This document shows, one piece after another, positions 18,150 through 30,319 of a stretch of DNA of 64,000 nucleotides. Each line of letters starts with the position of its first letter. The first letter of the stretch is position 1. Origin of the DNA: Gracilaria gracilis (Eukaryota > Rhodophyta > Florideophyceae > Gracilariales > Gracilariaceae). Position numbers and translations under genes: made by a program. The stretch is taken from the NCBI GenBank assembly GCA_030374805.1, contig JARGSG010000076.1, positions 124,001-188,000 of the forward strand. The letters run 5' to 3'. The notes under the pieces are model-generated. The model had not been told where the DNA came from. It did not search any database and saw only the letters and a program-made list of their open reading frames with translations.

Positions 18150-21140
18150 CTGCTCTTCGTTTAGAGCGGCAACAAACTTCGTACCAAGATGATAACTGTC
18201 TGACCGTAGGGGTTGTCGTTGTTGGCATATGAAGCGTCCGACAAACTTAGTAACTTTGCAAAAGTGACGCCCATTTGCCTAACGTATTTGATTCGCGGGC
18301 TTACTTGACAGATCTCCGATAACATAACATTTGCTTCGATCAAGTGTTTAGTCTTCAGATTTCTAAGCTTCTGTGGCATTTGGGATGGGAAATACGATGC
18401 TTGAGGAAGGACTTCGGAGCATAGTTACATCAGGGTGCCAGCCAATGATCGATATGACCTCATTTCTTTGTTGTTATCTCGATCTTCTCTCTTCCTTCTT
18501 CGTGTGCGTGAGTGCTCTATTGGTTGTAGACGATCATGTATCCAGTAATCGACATAGTCACGTTCCTTTCTTTGTCTTCGATTATATTGAATTCCGCGAA
18601 AGATAATTTATCAGCCAATCTGATCTTACCTACCTCAAATTTACATTGAAGCTTATGCATAAACTGTAAAATGCATCGTTTAGTCCCGGAGACTAGTAGG
18701 TCGTCGATTATCTTCGCGATTATGAGAGTGATGTTCCCTTCTTCTTTACACTCCAGGAAAAGCTGATTCATTCCGCAGACCCTTTTCAGAGCCTGCTCGT
18801 TAAGCATCCAAGCTTCAATACATTTCGGCCATTGCCTGCCTGCCTCAAATATCCTGTATAGTAGTTTCGTGAGTTTCCAGGGAACGCCACACTTCGTTCT
18901 TAATTGGGGGCAGGCCTGACGTATACTTCTTTTTAAATTGGTTTACTCTGCAGGAACGCACCTTTAATGTCGGCTACACCGAATGTAAATCCCGGACACA
19001 GTGCGATGCTGAAAATCAATCTGACGATGGTCACATCTGCATTGGAGCCGTGCTTGCGTATCTCGTCCTTGAGGTTGTCCCTGTTTCCATGGGTGAAGAG
19101 ACGCGCTTCTATCTTTAGATGTCCGTCTTCGTCCATCTTCACCTTCTCGATGCTTCTAGAGCTCTTCATTTGCGGTTCGTTCATGAGATCCTGGTAGAAC
19201 TACCCATGTTTTTGTGGACGCTTTCTTCATCCAGTGAATGGAATGAAATGAGCGACGACGATTCCTGCATTACACGTTCTTCATCTCTCTCGTCCTCTGA
19301 AGCTTGTGAGATTGATTTAGTATTCCATTAGGCCTTCGCTTAATTTCCGTGCCAATTCTGAAGTAGTTTTTAGCCTAATTTCCTTGAAAGCAATCCTTGA
19401 TATCAGACCAATCGGCGCTTTTCCCACTTCCACGAGGTGTCTTTCTACTTTCACGACTGTATCTTGGGGCCAATCTTCGGGTACGTTGTTAGCAGTGGTC
19501 TTGAAGTAGAAGAGCACCTCGTCTCTTGGATTTATACAGGAGGGGCTGACGTTTGATTGGTTGCGTGCTTTCAAAAACCCTTGAAGGGCTCTTTTTGCTG
19601 TCTATTTGGTGTATGATTTCATCAGCTCTTCTGTTACTAAGCGCCGTAGGGCACCCAGTATAGAAGAAGCGTATATTTTCGCGAGTTCGAACGAGCTCAA
19701 GATCTTAGACCCCGTGAAGCAATTCGAGAGGTAAGCGCTCGGGGTAAGAGAGTGGTTTCACTTCCCAGTGAGGTCTCCTTTCCCAAACTTTCCAGGATGA
19801 GTTTAATGAAGCCGTTCTTGTGCTCGAAGATTCCCGTTTTGTTATTACGATGCACCGCGTTTTAAATCCGATGTCTCTTCCAGATAAAAACTTTTGTACC
19901 TCCCCAAAATTGTATTCACCATCGGCTGGCAATGCTTGCGGGGCGCTGTATCGATTGATTCATCCGCTCTCGATGATCGTTATGGATTTCTGTGCTTCTC
20001 GATTGGGCGCCATGGTCGTCTCCAAATACCCTCTTCGCAATCGACCAAATGCATGACGAAGTTTTTTGTCTTCCTTATGGTACATTTTGTATAGTCGATC
20101 TGGATCTCCAAGTTGAACTCATTATTAACTTGGCTTATGGAGATCTTTTTCGGTGGCAGAGGTAACCTGGATTGCACATATGGGGCAATTCTTTGATATG
20201 AGCTCCAATGTCTTCTTGAATTCTCTGTAGGACTTCCCGGCTCGCTCGCAAGGGGCAATGATTTCATGCGGAGGCGCTTGTGTCAGTCGATGAAATCTTT
20301 TCGCAAGTGTTTTTGGTCTCACTCTTTCGGTGCTACTAGCAAGTAGCGTGCTCATTGTTGGCGTGACTATGCTATGTGCCTTGGCGTCGTACATGGTTTT
20401 AGATCTTCTGTAGATCTCGAATACTCTCGGCTCTTTGTCGGTAGGTTTATTGATGGTAATAGATGGTGGTTTCGGAGTGTAGTTCGTCACGCTATTTCTC
20501 TTCACTTCTAGTCCCACGGTAAGAGGAGAGTCTTCATCGAAAAAATCGAAAGCAAATTCTACAAGGCTGTTGTTGACGTCTTGCGCTGAAAGCGTCCAGG
20601 AGCATAAAACTTTCTTAGAGTTAATGCACTTATGCCGCCATCCTCTACGATACGTGGTCCTCGCTTTGAATGGTTCGAAATCGACGTTCAATGCTTCGCA
20701 AAATCGTATCGCGGAGATTATACCCCCTGAGGATAGTGGACTACCCTCATCCGACATGGTATTCAGATGGGTATCGTGTATACCGGAATCCCTTCCCGAA
20801 AATACGCCTCTTTCTTATCCTTCACATATTTTTCGTTACCGGCGCGTTTGTTGAGAGTGGAAGGCTTTTTCTCGGGCTCTTGGTCTTCTTTTTATTCGTA
20901 TTTGATATTCTTATCGGGCTCTTGATCGTTTCGAATACTTTTCTCGTCATTGAAGCTCTTATTGCCTTGATATTCACGTCGAAGTTTCTTTCCTTTCCTT
21001 TCGTTCCAATTGGCGCTCAGGTAAACAATAGCGGTCGGATGCGGATTGCTTTCATCTCGCTGTATGTCATAGAGATATTTCTCCTCCAATGCCGCTTCTT
21101 CCAGGGCGAAAATTGCGTCCTATAGTCTCACCCACGAGCA
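18150..21140 (-). mobile_element. Ty1/copia element, broken
   Basis: Reading right to left on the minus strand: a Lys/Glu-rich gag tail (about 20860-21090), a protease-like and pre-integrase section (20125-20757) with the H-R-L-T-Q-A-P-P-H-E-I-I and C-P-I-C block, integrase core pieces (19320-20260), then RT with A-D-I-K-G-A-F-L-Q-S near 18950 and I-D-D-L-L near 18700, and an RNase H piece (S-D-A-S) near 18200. The order integrase before RT is diagnostic of copia. Ten or more breaks make this an old fossil; LTRs are not identified. Confidence 0.8.
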
Positions 21141-23870
21141 AACGTCTCCACAATCGTCATATCTCCCATGTTGTTTGGTCGCTGATTCTATGGCAATGAT
21201 AGACCCCTTTTGTAATATTTTGTGATCATTGTCAAGTAGTTCTGTCATAGCTGTCCTCATTAGGCTCATAACGTCACCCATGCACTTCTTTGTGAGTACG
21301 ATGACTCAGGTATCATCGGTAGTCTTATTCTTCGCGGAAACAACCAAATTGGTTCTGATATTCGTGACTGTTTATGAGGACAAACTGGCGTTGAGCAGTA
21401 GTATGATAGCAATGTTTTGACAATCGCTTAAACCTTGGTGTGACGTCTTAAAGTTAAGGTAGGACAATTTTGAACAACTAAATCGTTCTATGTATGCCGA
21501 AATTGATTTTTTTGCCTGTCACTTGCAGCACGTAATATCATTTTATAGACCAAATTCTTTGTATTCGGTCAATGGTAGAGTCTTTCACAACGATGTTGAC
21601 GACCTTTTTGACCACATCGATCTGATTGGTAGATTTATCGCCTGACTAGGGAGCTAGGACTAACCCGCCAGATCATACAACGTTCTTTACCAGCTCCTTT
21701 AAAAAATCGAACGATGGATACAGTCGCATTTCAAGAGTGGCTGCTGCTTCTTTAGCTCTAGAATCTCCACCGTTCGCGCATGTCTGGATGGTCCAGCTCA
21801 TTCGTAAACGGATTCGAGCCACAATAAATTGTCGGTGTCGGGATGAAGTTTAGGAGGGGTTAATATGTTGCTTAGATAGAGATCCTGTCCTGGGCCCATA
21901 ACTATCGCACCAGCTTCGGTATTTGACTCGAAGTTCATGGTTGCGCAGTGTTGCAGGGACGGTTCACAAGCAACAAAAGAGGTCAGAGAAGTCTGCCCGG
22001 AGCTCTCGGATGGGAGCTCCGGCGGTGATTGGTGGGGCTTTAATAGGGATACGTAGCGACCTTTCGGTTAACGGTGACGTATGATTATCTCATTAAAGTA
22101 ATGGAGTGTTGTACGTCAACGAGCGCATATGTACGTGTTAATATGCTTCCAACAACTGCATACAATTTCTTTTTACAAAATCTAAAACCAAAGAAACGTA
22201 TCGGTACTGTTTATAGCAACGTAAAACGTAACAATTCACCATATAGTGTGTCCGACAAAATATAATTGGTCGTTTCAAAAGGACCTCGTCAGGACTACTT
22301 TTGACAAAACGACGCTTTCCGAGCCAGAGTCCTCCGGCAAAACTCGTGTTGAGCACGATTATCTCATATGAACCAAACAAAGATTATATATCTGGTAGAT
22401 CGTTCTCCGTTGTACACAATGAACGAAACCAAAAATTATACAGTTGACTATAACTAGAGTTAAAGCACAAGATTTCTCACAATATCTGTTCAAGATTTTT
22501 GGCACCAAAGCAGAAAAAAGCAAACCCCAGAGTGATTTCAAACCGTAACAGGTAATGTCACATTCATTACGATTGCCAGATCCTCTTTAAGCAATTCAAG
22601 ACCTGCTGCGTCATGATTTTGGATACCATCGTCATCCAAGCACGTCGTTCGGCGCCTCTTTCATTCACATTCCGTCTTTCGTCTTTGCAAAAGTGCAATG
22701 CAATGCTCACGCAGAACGTACTCATTGTTCTACATTCAATGCACCCTATAGGCAAGGTTCTGGCGAACTCAACCTACTCCAGCCATCATGCATCATTGTA
22801 ATCTAAAATAATAGAGAAAGTCACTCTCCAACAAAGCCCTTAAGCATCTTGGAGACGACTCTAAAAAAACCCTGCACAGGCACAATGTCTTTGCACCAAT
22901 ATCCATTCTAAATAGTTACAATGATACAATCAATACTTGAATAGTAGATGCGGGCAATTACGGACGATGGAGAAGCTCATCGTGTTCACTGAAAGAATTT
23001 AAACACGCCTTAAAATCGAAACATTATAAAAGTAACCTACCGATAGGATATCTTGTCGCAAAGCATCATCAGCCACCAGCGCCTCAAAACTGTCCCAACC
23101 GAATCTCTTTCCTCACCAACCAGCTTTTCAGAATGAACGTTGAAGTGCAACGCCCTCTTGGGGGATGTTGTAGTACTTGTTTGTTTTTTCGACTTGTCTG
23201 CAGGGGCAGTATATGACTACATACTTTGGCCACTATTGTGTACTGAACACGTGGGACACGGTGAGTCAGGGAGGTTGCCACAGCATTGCTGATACTTTCT
23301 ATTATATTCTATGCATTTTAGATACTTATGAAATTTTAGCCGTATAGTACGGGAAGTTACTACTCGTTATATATTGCCAGGGCGCCGGGGCCCTGTCACT
23401 CAGTAAATCTACCCAACCAGGGTTGACTCTAGACTTCTTCGCCATCTTCTGTACTCTACTCTTCCTTGGAGGGATAGGCCGTTGGTAACGGGCTGTCTAT
23501 TTCCCTGCGCACCTAAACGAACCCATTGCTTGGAGTATTTACCAACTATTGTCGTGTTCGCCCTTGCATAAGGTGTCCTCCGGCTTTGTCGTTTTCTTTG
23601 GTCCATCTCGTGACTTCCCCGTCGTTCCGCTTTCCTTTTAGAAAGCTCCCCGCGACCCGCGGCCTGTGCAGACAACGGGTCGCACTCGCCACACTGTGGA
23701 AACTTCGCCTCCTTGGAGTTAAACACACAAACGCCGCTCGCGCCAAGAACCTTCTTGTCTAACCTTTCTACGCTGGTCGTGAAGGGTTGACCTCTGTCTT
23801 ACATCCGACTTAGTCGTATCATGTGTTTGCCTCGTGAGAGGAAGATCTGGACGTCTTCTTGTAGTTCCTC
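21141..23870. other. No recognised gene
   Basis: The sequence may contain further gag or 5' sequence of the copia element up to about 22 kb, but nothing can be matched. Short frames on both strands show no known motif. Confidence 0.3.
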
Positions 23871-23879
23871 ACTTGCGGG

Positions 23880-25457
23880 CATTACACTAAAAATATCGAC
23901 AGCACCAGCACATTTCACGAAACCATTCAGCGTGCTTTGTTTGACTGGCTCCAGAAACCAGGACTCGTATAAAGAACTCGAGATGAACTACAACATCTCC
24001 CAACTTCGCCGTCCTTGGTATTTACCCTGGCTCCGCTACTATAGGCAGGACGATCTTTCTTAGCATACAGACATGGTCATTCAAATAAGGACGCCTCTTC
24101 GTCCTCCAACACTGACAGAAAATGAAGAGAAGCTTCTTATGAGCGCTATCGAATACTTTGTTTCGAGAAACACCCCGCTCTCAAAGCATGGCCTCTTGGA
24201 TTTGGTTCAGCACTTTATTTTACCTCTACCTTCTTCCAGTCAAGCCTCCATTTGATTCCGTGAAGGACTTCCGTCTATGGAGTGGCTCGATTTTCGTTTG
24301 AGTTGCGGGCCAGTGGGAATGATTGAAACGGAGCGAATTGATGCGGTTACTGCTAAAAACGTGGCCAAGTAATTTGAAATTGTGAAGAAGGCCATGTTCA
24401 AGTATAATATCACGGAGCTGAAGTAATTCTTCAACGTCGATGAGTCTGGCTCTTCTCTTGGAAGAATAATGGGTCACAGCATTCGGAGTGGCATTGAGTC
24501 AGGTGGTTCCGTTCTAATCCAGCGCACTGTTCGCGTGCGTGTTCAAAGTGACCGTGTAACCATGATGCCTGTTGTTTCAGCGGATGGATTGCCGTACAAC
24601 CGGTTGTTGTGTTTTGGAGAAAACAGGTTAATTATCGGTTTGTTGGAGGTCAGATTCAAACTCGGGACTGCTTTTTGTCACCCTGCTACCTGTGCCAGAG
24701 GGAGAGTTCTGGCGTAGACAGTGCCATCTTTTTTTCTTGATCCAACTAATTTGCCAAAGACACTGAAATTCTTTGCAAGACCGGCAAGAAACTGTTGTTG
24801 GTATTGAGTGGATATGCCTGCCATCTGCAGTTCAACACTTTGAATCTCTTCAAGAACAATAGAAATGTTGTGGTCGCGATGCCAGCCCATACCAGCCATG
24901 TTCTGCAGTCACTGCATGTCTCTTGTATTTGCCTCCTATAGGTCTCACCTTCAAAAAAATTCATCACGTCAGTCGTCACAAGTGAGTGATTGACCCATTT
25001 GATGTAGCGGAATTTATTACGAATGCAATTTCAGAATCAATTAGAGTCAAAAACATTTGTAGTGGGTTTGTACGTACCGGAGTTTGCGTTCCCGTGTGTA
25101 ACGATCTGTCTGTGGCCTTTCTTCAGAACGTTTTGCAGCTTCACTACGACTAAAACAGTTCAGGGCTGTCGTTAGACAAAACTTCTCAAGGAGTTTTTTC
25201 TTTCGGCTCGGTATCTAATTGATCCCAGTTGCGTGACTAGAAGCGAAAGTTTTTGTGTTGATACCTTGCGTAGCCTTAATCTCACCTCAACTGCGGTATT
25301 AGAGACGCTCGAGCGCCGTGGCAACAACCTTCGGGTGATAAAGACTGCTGCGGAAGTTCGCCGTTGGATTGCACTTCCGTCATGGCACGAAAGTTTTCTT
25401 GGACACCTTCGCGCGACTCGTTATGCACGTTGCCAAGAGCGGCCGCAAGGCAATTGA
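23880..25457 (+). pseudogene. Tigger/pogo-type transposase, copy 1, decayed
   Basis: This copy is homologous to the one at 37754-39822 along its whole length. Visible parts are the helix-turn-helix region near 23920-24050 (Y-K-E-L-E-M-N-Y-N-I), the CENP-B-like section at 24073, N-V-D-E-S-G-S-S with the first catalytic Asp near 24437, M-M-P-V-V-S-A-D-G near 24560, and a C-terminal helical tail at 25233-25457. It has in-frame stops TGA near 24253 and TAA near 24370 and 24425, plus frame changes. The second catalytic Asp is Ser (L-L-V-L-S-G-Y) and the third is His (Q-S-L-H-V), so it is dead. Confidence 0.8.
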
Positions 25458-27185
25458 ACGTGCTAATCGCCATTTAAGTGGAAAGAAAGGTGCTGTGAGC
25501 GTTGAGTACACGGTTTGCAAATGAGCTCTGGCCATAGTTCAGCTCTTTTGGATCAAAGTCCGGAACTGTGACCCTTGTGGTCTCGGTTGGAGCACCCGAA
25601 GATGTTATTCTAGTCATTGCTACGATAAATTAAGATCTCTAGCAATGCCAGTTATTAAGTAAATATATGAGACTTTGTTTGAGCTGCATGCGTCGGGCAC
25701 GAGTTTCGAATTATATGTTTTCTTTCGGATGAGGAGTTTGGAAAGGGTGCCTTGAACTCTGGATCGCGGGAGAGATACGTAACCAAACTCTCTGAAATTC
25801 TGCACAACTGTAGCCAAAAGATTTAGCTTCATGATGAGCGCAGAGGAAAGTAAATCGAACCTTTCTCTTAGAGGATAGAGGCGCAAGAAGTCGGAGAATC
25901 AGTGGTCGACGAAGAAATTAAAAATAATGTGTTGAACGGTTACGTGTATTTGTTTTCCCACGTATCGAATGCATTTCTTACATACTTTAGTAGACAATTA
26001 TTTCAAAGTTATTAGTACTATAGCGTATGTTTTACGTGTAACTCTGTGTAGGTTTAAGACTTGTACTATAAGTGTGTTCCACACTAACAGAGTTTAACTT
26101 AAAACTCAGTAAAACTCTTTTTTAACCATGATGACTGTACAACAAAAACATTTGAAACCCAAAAAGAGCAACCACAGAAAAGGACACGAAATGTACGAAA
26201 AACGAAGGCAAAAACGAGAACACGACAATGAAAATAACATTACGCAAAGAATACGACTATGGAAGATAAAATTACGCAAAGAAAATGACAGTAATCGCTG
26301 CCGAAGACGAACGGCATACAAAAAAGACTGCTGTGTAGCAAAATAAGGAGCCAATATAGAGATTGGTTAACCCGACATACACAACGATAGCTATGGTAGA
26401 ATTTGAATATAGAAAGTGCGCTTTTTTATGAACTGGTTGTGACATGCGAGGACACAGTGCGGTGAGTGACGAAGTGGGCGATGGGTGAGAAGAGTGCGTT
26501 GGAAAATGGTGGATTATTTCAGCTTTAGAACCTTGGAGTAGCGTGACCGACCGGTTCTCGCCTTGTCAGTGGCAGCGTCAGAGCCAACACCAGGGCCCAT
26601 GTAGACTTACCTACTTCTACCGTGCAACTGGCTACCAAGACTACTTACGAGAACTACCTGTACCATGTACTTGTGAGAGAATATAAATTAAAATATGCAA
26701 TGTGTCAAATATTGCCTTGCACAGTTGCCAATCTTCAAATTTAAATTTGAATCGTTCCTCGTCTCATTCGAACCAAATTGCAGGGTTCTCTGGTAAGCTA
26801 GCTTAAACGATACGTTTAAGAGTACAAAAGGAAAGCAAACCAATACCTTTTGACAGGGTTCCCAGTCCAGAAAAAAGGATCACACGATATTATTACAATT
26901 TGAGAACCTCTCGAACTGCTTCGATCCAGGACACGGAGGGGTTCTAGAGAAATAGAGGGTTCCTACTCGGATCCTTCTGTTTTATAGGAGCTTCCTACAT
27001 ATCCTTCGTGTATGCGTAGTCCTTCTAATTTAATGACTTTCCCTGCTCTATTTGAAGTTGACATAGTTGGGAATGGAAAACCTTATAACCCAATTTTGTT
27101 CTTTCAATGCATGGAAACGGAAGAATGAAAACAATACCAGTTCAAATATTTACTGCAATGGTACTAAAGCTTGTCTTGTGGCGAT
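25458..27185. other. AT-rich stretch without recognised gene
   Basis: A Lys/Arg-rich frame at 26128-26346 has no recognisable domain and probably reflects A-rich composition. A left terminus of the Harbinger unit should lie somewhere before 27186 but was not found. Confidence 0.3.
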
Positions 27186-28288
27186 TTATATAAACTTCTG
27201 GGAGACACGGGAAAAAAGGAAACCATAGTTGAACACCATGGTCATCATTTTGTAACATCGCATATTTTCCAAGTCTCCTGTACTATCGCAGTTAATTGAT
27301 GTTCTGTTCAACGAATTCTCATATCCTACAAAGCAATAGATATACGCATAAACAGTGTTATACTTTACATTTCCACATATGAAGCCTAGAATATCATAAA
27401 TATTTTCACCACACTGAATTGAAACTTGAACAGTATTGGCCACAGTATGAAAACAAATTGCATGATAAGCTCGTTGGTGTCGAAACTTCTTGCTCAAAAC
27501 TAAGAACTGTTTCAAACAATGGTGTACATTTTCATGCCTTGCTCGTGTCAATTTGTGCCTTTCGACATGGTTTGGATGTAAACCACTATTTATCAGACAG
27601 GTACCGTCCTGGTATCCATCATCGGTAACCACCTTTTCATTACTCTGTAGCAGCTGTTTTAAATCGCGACGATATATCTTCAAATCATTAAACAAACCAC
27701 ACGGAAAGCCACCGTTTATCCAATCAATTTCACCACTACAAATGTTGATACGTGTTTCATAACGAATTCCCGCCCTATGAAACTTATGCGAGTCCCAATT
27801 AGCATAAAAAGGCTTCGGCTCTACTATGGGACAATCTGTTCCATCAACAGATATGTAACAGGAACAAAATGGCATACTACCAAGCCGAGATGGCATTGAT
27901 ATCTCAACATATAGTTAGCATAACAGTAGGATAGTAGAATGCAATAAATAAAACCTACCACAGACATATTAAGAAAATGGTTCACAAATATCCAACTCTA
28001 TTTGCGAAATGTTTTTTCGTCTGTACTGCAAATTGTTGCATTAACATGTTCGGTGGAGTATTGGCGAAGAAACAACAAAATCCACAACAAATGCTTGGGT
28101 TTCGAATCAAAGCTGATAGAAAAGCGTATCTTATTCCAAATCGACGTGCAGGTTCGAAAAGATACTCCAAAAAGAGAACGAAAGCGGGAGTGATGGACAC
28201 TAGAATTTCTCTTTCGAATACGCTTCAGTATGCTGATGCTGGCTCCACAAAATGTGTTCAAATTCGCGACATTCGGCTGAGAAGGCAT
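27186..28288 (-). pseudogene. PIF/Harbinger-type transposase (DDE_Tnp_4), two exons
   Basis: Exon 1 (28288 to 27959) holds the N-terminal helical domain: R-F-R-S-L-F-G-V-S, H-L-L-W-I-L-L-F-L, Y-S-T-E and D-E-K-T-F-R-K. A 56-nt intron (27958-27903) has donor GTAGGT, branch point TGCTAAC and an AG acceptor. Exon 2 (27902-27186) holds the DDE nuclease: S-V-D-G-T-D-C-P-I, S-H-K-F-H-R-A-G-I-R-Y-E, V-T-D-D-G-Y-Q-D and R-A-R-H-E-N-V, all typical of Harbinger transposases. One in-frame TAG, at a position usually Trp, interrupts exon 1 at 27998-28000. Exon 2 is otherwise well kept, so loss of function is recent or the stop is tolerated. It cuts and pastes DNA together with a partner DNA-binding protein. 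Confidence 0.85.
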
Positions 28289-29460
28289 TTTGGGATGCAG
28301 AGCTTCTTCTTCTCAGAAAAGCAGTAAAGCAATAAAGTGATTCTTATATACTTTTCATCATTCCAGTGGAGTCCTGTGCTCATTTCATACATGCGAATCG
28401 TCGCGATTGATTGGCATCATCACGGATATAACCAGGGCTTGAATTTGTTTGCCGAATGTAGGACGTGTACACATGTTGGATAAATAATATGGTTCATTCT
28501 CGGAGTCAACCCTACAAGAAATCTTGGAATACACGGTTTTATTCTACGTAAGTTGCCTACAAATAAGTTGAACATTAAATTATTATGAGTCACGCTGTAA
28601 CGCTACGAGGTAGAGAACAATTCACAATCCCACGTTGTACCATATACGTCTCTAAAACTATGCTTACTTGATCAAAGTATACTCAAAGTATATCATATCA
28701 CCCATCATCAGCTGCAGTAAAGATGTATAGAGTTTGATAGAATATACGTTTGTTATTAGGATTCTAGAAAAATTGCATAAAAATGTTTGATGGTTTTGCA
28801 ATCATGAAAGAGCTACGTTCTGAACTTTACCGCAAATTGACGCAGAAATCAAAAGTTGGGTCAATAATAGTGGGCCCATACGTTGATCCTATAGATATAT
28901 GAGGGCCGTACAGTATTCACTAGGTACAGATCAATGAATTTGATGTGTGAAAAGCAAACGAAGTACTTCGATGCGAGTAACAAGTAGTTTTATGTTCTGT
29001 CTTTTATAAAAACCTCCAGTAAAATAATATGTTGATATATCTTAACTCCGAAGAGAAATATCATTTTTAGTAACATATGTAATTATTCTCCCGTTGAGAT
29101 GAAAGCCTTACATAACCTGACAAAGATAGATTGCAGGAGATCCAATGGGAACAGGAGTACGTCCAAGTGCAGGTATGTTCTTTCTCTGAATTTGTGTACT
29201 ACTTCAGAAAGAACAGTTGACGGAGAAGTCCTAAGCGATATAGTATGTTGCAGAGTTGAATTTTCTACAGGTATCTAATCTTAGAAAGATCCTACCTTAC
29301 TGGTTGTATGTTTTATGGCACCTGACTAGAACTACTTTCATAATTGATAGGGTTTCTAGCTGTGATCTAGTACGAAAAGAAGATTTTTGTCCGGTACTTA
29401 AAGGCTTCTGATCTCAGAAAGTGAGATCACATGTAGCTTGCGCAAAAGATTACATCTGAA
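28289..29460. promoter_or_regulatory. Intergenic region between divergent Harbinger genes
   Basis: About 1.2 kb of AT-rich sequence separates the two start regions, consistent with a shared bidirectional promoter. No specific site is identified. Confidence 0.3.
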
Positions 29461-30319
29461 ATGCCTCCTTCAAACCGCCGTCCCCGCCTTACCGAAAACT
29501 CCGCCGCAGTTAAACGCCTTAAGGCTATGTTCGACACTGGCGAGCTACTTGGTAGCGAAACCGCATTTGAAGTGTACAACCGAGATCCGATTTTCAAACC
29601 GTTTCGTTTTGAAACTTTTAGAAAAAAGTTCCATAAGATTCGTAATGAAAAAAATGAATCATCAAGTAAGTTACAATTTGTTTCGTTGAAGAATATAAAG
29701 AAGGTTGAGAATTAACAGAAAAGATTTAGATTTACTCAACCCGCAAACATCCGAGCATAACCCAGACGTCACCCCCGAGGTAGATGGTGATGATTGCGAA
29801 GCAAATGGAAAGGATACGCCGGGTGACGAAGGCAATTTACGTGTTGAAGAAGGACAACTCTATCCACTTGTGTTGATATCGGAATGGGAAGACGCTGTTT
29901 CAACTAATAAGCGTTTGACACTAGCCGTCAATCTACCATCTGGTACAGATATGGAGCATATCAGTAGTTGTGTGATCAATGATGGTATGGACTTTCAGAT
30001 TACAATATCCGGGCCTGATCGGATGATCAATGTGGTATTAATGCACAAATTGTGGCTTTCGAAAAAGTTTGAGTCTATGGAGAATTATCACCCTAAGATT
30101 GGTGGGTTTCAGAAAGCATTGAAATGCCCACGGCCATCTGCAAAGGATAAGGTTACATCGTTCTGTAACATCCGATTGCCGTTCAGTGTGGAATATTATG
30201 TTCTCGGGAAGTACATATTGACATTCCCAGACCGAACTAAAGTCTTCTATGTATACCTTAAAGCTCCGGATGATGACTATTACAGAAAAGAGGAGATTTC
30301 TTGTGTTGAAGTAAGTTAA
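29461..30319 (+). CDS. Probable Harbinger partner protein
   Basis: The first frame (29461-29689) gives a basic helical N-terminus: L-K-A-M-F-D-T-G-E-L-L-G ... F-R-F-E-T-F-R-K-K-F. The second (to 30319) gives an acidic linker and then a domain with L-P-S-G-T-D-M-E-H-I, Y-H-P-K-I-G-G-F and C-N-I-R-L-P-F-S-V-E-Y-Y. A domain of this kind is familiar to me beside Harbinger transposases in algae, but I cannot name it. The frames are out of register: an intron ending AACAG at 29714-29718 joins them in frame only with donor GTTACA at 29670 (49 nt), while the better-looking donor GTAAGT at 29666 does not. The gene diverges from the transposase, as expected for a two-gene Harbinger unit. Confidence 0.6.

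Noticed and set aside
23409-23726. Basic minus frame with C-G-E-C
   Set aside because: A single possible zinc-knuckle half is not enough; no homologous block seen.
26128-26346. Lys/Arg-rich 72-residue frame
   Set aside because: Composition-driven, no domain and no neighbours that support it.
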